From: Thalassospira indica
GTDB lineage: Bacteria; Pseudomonadota; Alphaproteobacteria; Rhodospirillales; Thalassospiraceae
Assembly (NCBI RefSeq): GCF_003403095.1
Contig: NZ_CP031555.1
Span: 2,992,501-3,056,500, forward strand
DNA: 64,000 nt
Direction: 5' to 3'
Shown here: piece after piece, positions 57,042 through 64,000 of the stretch
Numbering within the stretch: position 1 is the stretch's first letter
Layout: each line of letters opens with the position of its first letter
The notes under the pieces: model-generated
What the model was told of the DNA's origin: nothing
Database searches by the model: none
Seen by the model: only the letters and a program-made list of their open reading frames with translations
Program-made: the position numbers and the translations under genes

Positions 57042-58016
57042 TTAGAGCTTTGCCAGAAGTTTCGCCTTGGTCGCATCATCAACAAAGGCAGCCTCGATCG
57101 CGGTGCGGGTCAGACCACCAAGCTCTTCGGGGCTAAAGCCAAACACCTCCTCGGCACGTTGATATTCGGCTGCAAGCGAGGTAAAGAAAAACGGCGGATC
57201 GTCCGAGCCAAGGGTCACCTTGACCCCCGCATCGTAGAATTTGCGCAGCGGATGGGATGTGTAATCCGGGAAAACCGAAAGGGCTATATTCGATCCCGGA
57301 CAAACTTCCAGAACGATATCACGCTTAACCAGTGTTTCGACCAATTTGGGGTCTTCGATTGATCGCACCCCATGGCCGATCCGTGTCACAGGAAGTTTTT
57401 CAATCGCATCCCAGACACTTTGCGGTCCTTCGACCTCGCCGGCATGGGTGGTGCAGCCAAGTCCGGCATCGCGGGCGATCTTGAACGCCGGGTAAAAATC
57501 TTCCTGTGTGAACATGCTTTCATTGCCGCCCATGCCAAAACCGACAATGTACGGGTGGCGACAATCAACCGTTTCACGCGCGACCTTGACTGCTACATCC
57601 GGCCCAACGTGGCGCACACAGGTCATGATAATCCGGCCGATAATCCCGGTTTCCTTTTCGGCACGGTCAATACCATCAACGACTGCCTCAAGATGCGCGT
57701 CAAACGACAATCCGCAACTGGCCGCATGGGTCGGCGAACAGAAAATCTCGACATAAAGCGTGCCAACCTTTGCCTGCTCGACCAGATACGAACAGGTCAG
57801 ATCGGAATAATCCTGCTTGGTGCGGATGGCGGCACTCGCCTTGTCAAAACTATTGAGAAACTCGGGAAAATCACGCCAGATATAGCGATCCTGAGCATCA
57901 TAGATATCATCAGGCAATGTCAGACCATTGCGCTTGGCAAAGCTGCGGACAAGCGTTGGTGTCATCGCCCCTTCAAGATGCAGGTGCAGTTCTGCCTTTG
58001 GAATGATCGTGTTCAT
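57042..58016 (-). CDS. add: adenosine deaminase
   Basis: The 324-residue metal enzyme has AELHLHLEG (zinc ligands), the substrate region TTHAGEVEGPQSVW, HGVRSIEDPKLVE and the metal Asp-Asp in GSDDPPFF. Family knowledge assigns deamination of adenosine; adenine deaminases are related and not fully excluded. It is convergent with the hydrolase gene, 17 bases apart, and lies 68 bases after the second sulfotransferase gene. Confidence 0.9.
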   Translation of the reverse strand: MNTIIPKAELHLHLEGAMTPTLVRSFAKRNGLTLPDDIYDAQDRYIWRDFPEFLNSFDKASAAIRTKQDYSDLTCSYLVEQAKVGTLYVEIFCSPTHAASCGLSFDAHLEAVVDGIDRAEKETGIIGRIIMTCVRHVGPDVAVKVARETVDCRHPYIVGFGMGGNESMFTQEDFYPAFKIARDAGLGCTTHAGEVEGPQSVWDAIEKLPVTRIGHGVRSIEDPKLVETLVKRDIVLEVCPGSNIALSVFPDYTSHPLRKFYDAGVKVTLGSDDPPFFFTSLAAEYQRAEEVFGFSPEELGGLTRTAIEAAFVDDATKAKLLAKL

Positions 58017-58084
58017 CGCGGCGCTCCGGGTTTGTCGGCATCATCTCATAAACGATACCTTCTACCCCAAACCAACCCGCTTGG

Positions 58085-59845
58085 TCACGCAGCAACCGCA
58101 CGACGCGATGATTTGCGCGCAGCACTCCATTGCTGAATTTCCGGATCATCGCCCAAGGATGCCAACGGCCCGATAAACGGCTCAAACCGTTGCCATTTTT
58201 CAACGGAGTCCTGATTGATCGGGCGACGAACCTGGATCATGCTTGCCGTTGCGGCAACTTTTCCCGCCCTATAAAATTCAAGGCATGCGGGATGCCAGTC
58301 CAACCCGCAATGGGCGAGATAATCCTGCGCGACAGCTTCCGCATCCGATACCAGATCTTCATATGAAAGATCGTAAATCTGGCCATTTTGATCTGCTTCC
58401 ATGCAAGTATTCATCAGATCGACATAACCACGGTAGTAATCGGCAAATTCTGCAAGATCGTCAGAATAGCGCATCGGCATCGAGAATGGCGTTGTATAAA
58501 TCGAAAGACAGGTCGCAAGCGGATGACGATGGGTGTGAATGATCGGTGCATCGGGAAAAACGCGCCGGATCATCTCAACACGCAGGAAATTGGCCGGTGT
58601 CTTGTTGGTGACAAACCGTTTGTCAGGCGCGTAGGCCTTGAGTGCGGCAAGATACTGTTGGCGAATTTTTTTCGCTGCCTTGGCATCGATGCGCGCCAAT
58701 TGTTCCGATGTCTGGTCAGGTCCGACGACATCAATCACCGCCTTGGTAAAATCGCCGATTTCACCAGCAGCATGCACATCGGGATGGGCACCGAGAATAC
58801 GCTCGGTCAGGGTTGTTCCGGATCGCGGCATCCCGAGGATAAAGATCGGACGCGGGCCATTTTCACTCTCTGAACTGACATCTTCAAAAACCGGGGCTGA
58901 ACGGACCATTTCACGCAAACGCGCAAGTTCCCTGAGTTCGCGCGGCATATCAAACGGCCGTTCTGTCCTGTGTGCCCGATGACCCAACTTATAGAAATCA
59001 AAGGCCACTTTCATATTGCCCTTGAGTTCCTCAATCTTTGCCCGTGCAAAGGCGGCCTTGTAGTGCTCCATCTTTGCGAGATCGGGCTTATCAAGCATTG
59101 CGTCCAGCAAACCGGCAGCATTGTCGGGCATGGATTGCGGACGCATAAAGGAAATGATCAGGTATGGCTGGGCGCTGGCTGACGGCTTTCTGCGAATGAT
59201 CTCAAGGCTTTCAGAAACCGCGCGTTCGACTTCGCCCGCCATTGCATAGGACGAGGCCAGCAACATCCGTATCGAGAGCCCATCAGGCTTGCGCGCGACG
59301 ATTCCTTCCAGAACAGAAAATGTCTGTATGTATTTTTCCTGATACAGATAAATACGCGCAAGCAGCATCTGGGCTTCATCGAATGTCTGGCTTGTGCCGG
59401 GAATCGCATTCAGAACGTCGATTGCTTCGCTCAGCGCAGGGGCAAAACACAATCCGGGGCTTTTACTAAGCTGTCTTTGAAAGATGACGTCAGCCAGCAT
59501 ATAGCGGAGCCGGTCTTTTTGCGTCGCAGTACGCAACCGCTTCCTGATCGCTGATTCAAATGAAGAAAAGTCATTTGAATGATAAGCATATTGCATAAAA
59601 TTATGTGCAACCGGCGCGAAATAACGGTCCGTCAACGGAAGAGAATTGAACAGATTTTTCAATCTTCTAACTGCATTTTCAACAGAACCTCCCTGCAGCT
59701 CGCTTACCGCAGTCATGATCTGGATATCTGTTCTTTTGGAATGAAAACGCAGCATTTTCGCGCCAATCACGGCTGCGCGGTCAAACTGCCCGGCAGACAT
59801 CGCTTGCTTCATTTCAAGCGCAATGTCTTTTTGTGACTGCGTCAT
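58085..59845 (-). CDS. TPR-containing sulfotransferase, copy 2
   Basis: The 586-residue protein has a helical TPR-like N-terminal part (about 10-300) and a PAPS-binding sulfotransferase domain from about 335 (FILGMPRSGTTLTERILGAHP; APIIHTHRHPLATCLSIYTT). It has the same size and order as the protein at 50.0 kb but low identity in the TPR part. The acceptor is unknown. It may share a transcript with add. Confidence 0.92.
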   Translation of the reverse strand: MTQSQKDIALEMKQAMSAGQFDRAAVIGAKMLRFHSKRTDIQIMTAVSELQGGSVENAVRRLKNLFNSLPLTDRYFAPVAHNFMQYAYHSNDFSSFESAIRKRLRTATQKDRLRYMLADVIFQRQLSKSPGLCFAPALSEAIDVLNAIPGTSQTFDEAQMLLARIYLYQEKYIQTFSVLEGIVARKPDGLSIRMLLASSYAMAGEVERAVSESLEIIRRKPSASAQPYLIISFMRPQSMPDNAAGLLDAMLDKPDLAKMEHYKAAFARAKIEELKGNMKVAFDFYKLGHRAHRTERPFDMPRELRELARLREMVRSAPVFEDVSSESENGPRPIFILGMPRSGTTLTERILGAHPDVHAAGEIGDFTKAVIDVVGPDQTSEQLARIDAKAAKKIRQQYLAALKAYAPDKRFVTNKTPANFLRVEMIRRVFPDAPIIHTHRHPLATCLSIYTTPFSMPMRYSDDLAEFADYYRGYVDLMNTCMEADQNGQIYDLSYEDLVSDAEAVAQDYLAHCGLDWHPACLEFYRAGKVAATASMIQVRRPINQDSVEKWQRFEPFIGPLASLGDDPEIQQWSAARKSSRRAVAA

Positions 59846-60000
59846 TCATCTGTCCTTGGATGCGTATGTTTTGTTCTACGCCCCCTCCCCAAGTACGTAA
59901 CGACTATAAGTCAGTTAAATAATACTGCAAAGCACAATTTGGACCTTTCTGACTGACGTTCACGTAATTGTGACTGAACTGCCACACCCGGAAATTGTCG

Positions 60001-60903
60001 TCATGAAACAGAATTTCGGTGTTGTTTTCGTGAACTGAAATTTGTCGACGCCAGAACGGCGCCGCCAACGATCAAGATGCAGCCGACGATAATGGCTGGC
60101 GTTGCAATCGCCTTGCCAAAGGCAATCAACAAGCAGGTACTGAGCAGCGGCGCGCCATAGGCCAGAACACCGAGGATCTGAATATCACCGTGTTTGGTGC
60201 CATGGTCCCATACGAAAAATGCGGCCCCGACCGGGCCCAGTCCGAGCCCCAGAATAGCCAGCCACTGTCTGGCCTCCGGCGTTACCCAGTCTTCGATCAT
60301 GCCATGCGTAACAAGGCCGAGAATGGCGGCACCTGCGCAAAACCCGCAGACTGCCCCCACCGGAACATTGCGATAGCGCCGGTTCACGACCGAATAGCCT
60401 GACCACAGCAATGAACAGATAATTGCCGCCCCATATCCCAGCGCGAATGCCGGATCAAAGGTCAGGGCTTGCCCCTTACCCACCAGAAGAACGGCGCCGG
60501 ACAATCCCAGAACTGCCCCCCCGATATGCTGCCATTTCAGGCGTTCGCCCGGCAAAAGTGCAGAAAACAAGACAATCAGCAGCGGCCAAAGATAGGCAAT
60601 CAGGCTGGCTTCGACCGCAGGCGCGTTGGCCAGCGCGACAAAATAGAAAAAGTGATAGCCAAACAGGCCAGTCACACCAAGCGCCCAGGCACCAAGTGGT
60701 TGACGCAAGGCGCGAACCACATCACCCCCGCGGAGCGTGATCCAGAGCGCACTGAAAATGCTGGCGATACCAAAGCACAAACTGACCAGTTGAAACGGCG
60801 GGATGTCGGCCACTTCGGTCGTGAACAGGGCAAGCAGAGCCCAAAGAATTACGGCAACCGAACCGATCAGCGTTGCCTTGCGTTTTTCATCCATCGCACC
60901 CAT
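60001..60903 (-). CDS. DMT-superfamily exporter, YddG-like
   Basis: The 300-residue membrane protein has ten hydrophobic segments in two EamA repeats. Segments such as GVTGLFGYHFFYFVALANAP and LSGYSVVNRRYRNVP are close to the aromatic amino acid exporter YddG. ATG 60903 is used; an ATG at 60894 is an alternative. No operon partner is seen. Confidence 0.85.
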   Translation of the reverse strand: MGAMDEKRKATLIGSVAVILWALLALFTTEVADIPPFQLVSLCFGIASIFSALWITLRGGDVVRALRQPLGAWALGVTGLFGYHFFYFVALANAPAVEASLIAYLWPLLIVLFSALLPGERLKWQHIGGAVLGLSGAVLLVGKGQALTFDPAFALGYGAAIICSLLWSGYSVVNRRYRNVPVGAVCGFCAGAAILGLVTHGMIEDWVTPEARQWLAILGLGLGPVGAAFFVWDHGTKHGDIQILGVLAYGAPLLSTCLLIAFGKAIATPAIIVGCILIVGGAVLASTNFSSRKQHRNSVS

Positions 60904-61008
60904 CCCGGTTTGCTGATTTTACAAACCGGAAGATGCGCCTGTTTGACGATCCGGTCTTTGCCCAAACTCCGGAAGTTCGCCACAAGTACTTGATGGGAAG
61001 TATAGGCC

Positions 61009-61788
61009 CTAGAAGGCCGTCGGATCGCGGCGGATCGATCTGGGCGCGCAGCCAAACCGCCTGGAAAAAGCACGTGAAAAGGCGCTTTGATCGGCAAACC
61101 CGACCGCATTTGCCAGATCGGACATCGAAAGGCGAATTTCAGGATCACGCAAAAGCGCCATGGCCATTTGCAGGCGTTGCTCGGTCAACCAGCGCATCGG
61201 GCTTGTCCCGATATATTTCTCTGGAAGGCGCTAAACAGGCTGCTCTCCGATTGGGCGGCAATGGTCGCCATGTCACTAATCGTGATGTCTTCGCCCAACC
61301 GGGCCTCCGCCCATGCCATGGTACGAAGGAGCCGTGATGGCAGCGCCGCCATGCCAAAGGCATTCCCACCACGGCTCTGACGACTACGCAGTAAAAGCGT
61401 CTTCAGACAATCGAGCATATCAGTTTGGGATTCGTGATCGCGTAGTGGTTCGATCGCCTGCAACAGCGCGACCAGCCCCCTCTGATGCCCCAACCCCACT
61501 TCAAGATACGTTGCAGCACTGCCATGGCGATGCCAAAGTGCCTCAAGACCGGTGCGATGGGCCAGATCGGCATCGACATCAAGCACAAGGAACCGGTTAA
61601 GTCCCTCGGCGCGATAGGCATGGGTTTTACCCGCCTCGACAAAGGCCAGTTGGCGACCACACACCTCACCCCCGGCGCCCTTCGACCTCCATCTCAAGCT
61701 TGCCGAGCTCGGAGATGATGATCTGGTGGAAATCGCCGTGGCTGTGGCTTTGTGCTTCGGGGCGGTATTGCCGCATGCTGTACTGCAT
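61009..61788 (-). pseudogene. AraC-family regulator broken by two frameshifts
   Basis: Three frames join into one AraC-type protein: MQYSMRQYRPEAQ to MEVEGRRG (61788 to about 61670), then GEVCGRQLAFVEAG to SLFSAFQ (about 61670 to 61220), then KYIGTSPMRWLTEQ to the end (to 61009). The first shift is at a five-C run (61669-61673), where one base seems inserted; the second, near 61218-61226, needs one base lost, so the frames are 0, +1, 0. The DNA-binding part (LANAVGFADQSAFSRAFSRR) is complete in frame three. GAGGATC precedes the ATG. Either the gene is inactive or the window has two sequencing errors. Confidence 0.75.
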
Positions 61789-62038
61789 CGGATCCTCGGT
61801 CTCGCAGAATGACGGGCACACAATATCAGCGCTTTTCGCAATGATAAATCCCTTCGCGCAGCGTCTTGATTGATCGCCTGCCGCAAACATCGCCGTACAG
61901 GATAAAGTGCCGCACGAATGTATTGATTGACGCAGGATTTATTGTCACTGCGCACCATATGTTACAGTATGTTAATCAGAAGAATTGCCGATCAGGAAAA
62001 GCCAACGGCGCTACTAAGGACCAGACGGGGAGATTGAG

Positions 62039-63109
62039 GTGACCTATTGTGAAAAATGTGATGCGGTTCCTGAAATCGCACCTGCAAACGGGACACTCTT
62101 TCTCTGGCCGCCAGTTGCCCATACCACCGGCAAAATCCTGGCCGGTGCGAAATCAATCGGCATAGAGGTCGAAAAAACAACGTCTGTCGCAACACTTTCC
62201 ATTCACTACACCCGTCCGGGTCTGCGGGCGCTGATTGATGCCATATCAAGCAGTCTCCTTCCCGAAGAACTGTCGGACACCAAAGCATTGATCATGCCAG
62301 GCGTTCAGCACCCCGAAATCGATGACATCGCCCAGATTACAAGCCTTGGTGCGATCCGGGCGGCAATCGGTGCAGAATGGCTGGGCGATTTGTTGCGTGA
62401 CAACCGGTTGAATTCGGTATTCCAGCCGATTTTTGACATCAATGACCTTGGTAAACCCTATGCCCACGAATGCCTTGTCCGCGGCGAGAGCGCGACCGGC
62501 GATGTGATCAATCCGGGCCAGCTTTTTGATGCGGCCCAGTCAGCAACCCTGCTGTTTCAGCTTGATCGTGCGGCACGTGCAGCCAATGTCCGCAATGCCC
62601 ACAAGGCTGGCGTGAAAGGCAACCTGTTTATCAACTTCACGCCGAGCTCGATCTATGATCCGGATTCTTGCCTGCGCTCGACCATCGAGGTCGTTGAGGA
62701 GTGCAATCTTGATCGCAGCAGTGTTGTGTTCGAGGTGATTGAAACCGAAAAGGTCCGCAGCACGGCACATCTGAGCGCCATTCTTCAGTCCTATCGTGAT
62801 TCGGGTTTCCGGGTTGCGCTTGATGATGTCGGATCCGGCTATTCGACGCTGAACATGTTGCCGGAATTGCGCCCAGATATCATCAAGATCGACCGCGAAC
62901 TGGTCGATCACGTCGATCATGACAAATTCAAACAGGCAATTGTCAGCAAGCTGATCGCGCTTGCCAAACAGCTTGATATCGAAGTGATCGCCGAAGGCAT
63001 AGAACGCCAGGAAGAACTCGATTTCCTGCGTGATCACGATGTTGACTATGTGCAGGGCTTCCTTCTTGGCCGCCCTGCCCCAACCCCCTTTACCGCCAAG
63101 GCAGGCTAA
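62039..63109 (+). CDS. EAL-domain c-di-GMP phosphodiesterase
   Basis: The 356-residue protein starts at GTG 62039 with GGGGAG 6 bases upstream. An N-terminal segment (about 1-125) has four Cys or His residues near the start (YCEKCD), possibly a metal site. The EAL domain follows: HECLVRG (ECL instead of EAL), NFTPSSIYDP, FEVIETE, LDDVGSGYS, KIDREL, VIAEGIE and QGFLLGRP. All catalytic residues except the EAL tripeptide variant are present, so hydrolysis of c-di-GMP is likely. Confidence 0.92.
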   Translation: MTYCEKCDAVPEIAPANGTLFLWPPVAHTTGKILAGAKSIGIEVEKTTSVATLSIHYTRPGLRALIDAISSSLLPEELSDTKALIMPGVQHPEIDDIAQITSLGAIRAAIGAEWLGDLLRDNRLNSVFQPIFDINDLGKPYAHECLVRGESATGDVINPGQLFDAAQSATLLFQLDRAARAANVRNAHKAGVKGNLFINFTPSSIYDPDSCLRSTIEVVEECNLDRSSVVFEVIETEKVRSTAHLSAILQSYRDSGFRVALDDVGSGYSTLNMLPELRPDIIKIDRELVDHVDHDKFKQAIVSKLIALAKQLDIEVIAEGIERQEELDFLRDHDVDYVQGFLLGRPAPTPFTAKAG

Positions 63110-63124
63110 CCACGCCCAAATGGC

Positions 63125-63751
63125 CTAAACCCGGGCCATATCAGCCAATTCGCGACCGACCATCCGCTTGTAGCTTGCCACGATCTCGCGGCCCTCACTG
63201 CGCGGGACAGCGATCGCTAGGCGCATGGTGGCTTCGCCGGAATACATGATCAGCAAACACCGTGCGGCAATTGTTTTGAAATCACCATCATTGCCACGAA
63301 CCCGCAAGATCGCCTTGGCCAATTGCTCCGCATTTGTCCGGCTCACTTCCATTTCCATGTCGCGCAGCGTCTTGTCGGCTTGCGTTCCGGTCCAGATATC
63401 GCAAATCACCGGTTCGGCCAGAAACAGTTCGTAATAGGTGTCAATCAACCGGTCAAAGGCTGCGAGCAAGGCATCTGGCGAATTCACTTCCGCCAGTGCC
63501 TCTTCGATGCAATGCAGGGATTCGGCGTTATAGCGATCGGCAAGCGCATGAATGATCGACGCCTTATCGGGGAAATACTGATAGAGCGATCCGATGGAAA
63601 TCCCCGCCTTTTCCGCGACCTCCCCCATCTTGATGGCATCACTGCCCTGGGCTGAAATCAGCTCGCAGGCGACTTTCAGGATGGTGTCGACCCGTTCGCG
63701 GCTTCTTTTTTGAGTCGGTGCACGGCGCATTTTTTTCACGTTATCAGACAA
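63125..63751 (-). CDS. TetR-family transcriptional regulator
   Basis: I use TTG 63751 as start because AAGGA lies 9 bases upstream; an ATG at 63730 lacks a site, and a much longer frame runs across operator DNA. The 208-residue protein has the TetR helix-turn-helix (MGEVAEKAGISIGSLYQYFP) and an all-helical ligand domain. It is divergent from an NmrA-like gene, with tandem palindromes between them, and probably represses that gene. Confidence 0.88.
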   Translation of the reverse strand: MSDNVKKMRRAPTQKRSRERVDTILKVACELISAQGSDAIKMGEVAEKAGISIGSLYQYFPDKASIIHALADRYNAESLHCIEEALAEVNSPDALLAAFDRLIDTYYELFLAEPVICDIWTGTQADKTLRDMEMEVSRTNAEQLAKAILRVRGNDGDFKTIAARCLLIMYSGEATMRLAIAVPRSEGREIVASYKRMVGRELADMARV

Positions 63752-63841
63752 CGCGTTAGATCCTTTATCCTCGAAATACCCCGGCACATCCGTCCGGGTT
63801 TCACAGGCTTGTGATGGGCCAAAGCTCTTGACGATCAAAAT

Positions 63842-63891
63842 ATGAGGATTTATCACATTTGGCAAATGTGAGGATTCCTCACATTTTGAAA
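63842..63891. promoter_or_regulatory. tandem palindromic TetR operator
   Basis: Two 24-base direct repeats (63842-63865 and 63868-63891) share TGAGGATT..TCACATTT. The second contains a perfect palindrome TGTGAGGA-T-TCCTCACA (63867-63883), and CACATTTG-G-CAAATGTG (63854-63870) overlaps it. Overlapping operators between divergent genes are typical for TetR proteins. Confidence 0.7.
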
Positions 63892-63912
63892 ACCCATTCA
63901 GGAGCCAATTTG

Positions 63913-64000
63913 ATGCCAACCAATCCCCGCTTTCTTGTTCTGGGCGCGACGGCCAAAACCGGCCGCCGCGTTGCCGAAAAACTCATTGCCCTTGGTCATG
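63913..64000 (+). CDS. NmrA/SDR-like NAD(P)-binding protein (3' part missing)
   Basis: ATG 63913 has AGGAG upstream. The visible 29 residues read FLVLGATAKTGRRVAEKLIA in the core, a Rossmann glycine motif (GATAKTG) typical of NmrA-type or atypical SDR proteins. The gene runs off the window. The divergent TetR regulator probably controls it. Confidence 0.8.
   Translation, partial: MPTNPRFLVLGATAKTGRRVAEKLIALGH

Overview
The window looks like chromosomal DNA of a marine alphaproteobacterium of the Rhodospirillales type. A Thalassospira-like organism is my best inference, from moderately high GC, SPOR/TRAP/EAL/GGDEF content, many chemosensory proteins, two TRAP solute receptors and the overall protein style. 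No rRNA is present, so the genus is not proven. Most of the window is ordinary core and accessory chromosome. Two short AT-rich stretches (about 11.5-12.4 kb and 39.2-39.9 kb) differ in base composition and look acquired.

Layout. 0-10.7 kb: a SPOR-domain envelope protein (cut by the window edge), a candidate structured small RNA with its own promoter and terminator, a chemoreceptor, aminopeptidase N, a LuxR-type response regulator, an AI-2E-family permease, and an AraC regulator beside a LysE-type exporter. 10.7-12.4 kb: a HigBA toxin-antitoxin pair translationally coupled to a third gene that looks like a PIN-fold nuclease. 12.4-21.7 kb: a giant sodium-solute-symporter/histidine-kinase/receiver fusion, two tandem TRAP substrate-binding proteins without their permease, a lysozyme-like protein and a protoglobin-coupled chemoreceptor. 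21.7-29.3 kb: an iron or heme uptake locus with a PchR-like regulator, a TonB-dependent receptor, an orphan binding protein, a DUF2218 protein and a convergent exbB-exbD-exbD-tonB operon. 29.5-40 kb: two identical tandem tRNA-Lys genes, a gyrA-coaD-peptidylprolyl isomerase operon, a DMT transporter, a DUF547 protein, a SprA-like protein with a damaged protease motif, and pyrC. 39.9-43.7 kb: two tRNA-His units within 141-bp duplicated blocks, the first with an altered T-loop, flanking a serine hydrolase and a SPINDLY-type glycosyltransferase.

44-64 kb: an oxidoreductase, a LysR/rhodanese pair, an aminotransferase, glnB-glnA behind a good sigma-54 promoter, two TPR-sulfotransferases, a GGDEF and an EAL protein (the two sides of c-di-GMP turnover), an OsmC protein, two alpha/beta hydrolases, adenosine deaminase, a second DMT exporter, an AraC gene broken by two frameshifts, and at the right edge a TetR regulator divergent from an NmrA-like gene with tandem palindromic operators between them.

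How parts fit together. The iron locus supplies a receptor, its energising complex and a regulator whose promoter region carries three phased direct repeats. TGCRA-rich palindromes resembling Fur/Mur-class operators occur at the receptor, upstream of exbB, before a 72-residue protein and over the promoter of the candidate small RNA. That RNA exposes a CU-rich loop that could pair with the ribosome binding site of the PchR-like regulator. I regard this possible metal-regulated RNA circuit and the HigBA-PIN module as the most interesting signals here.
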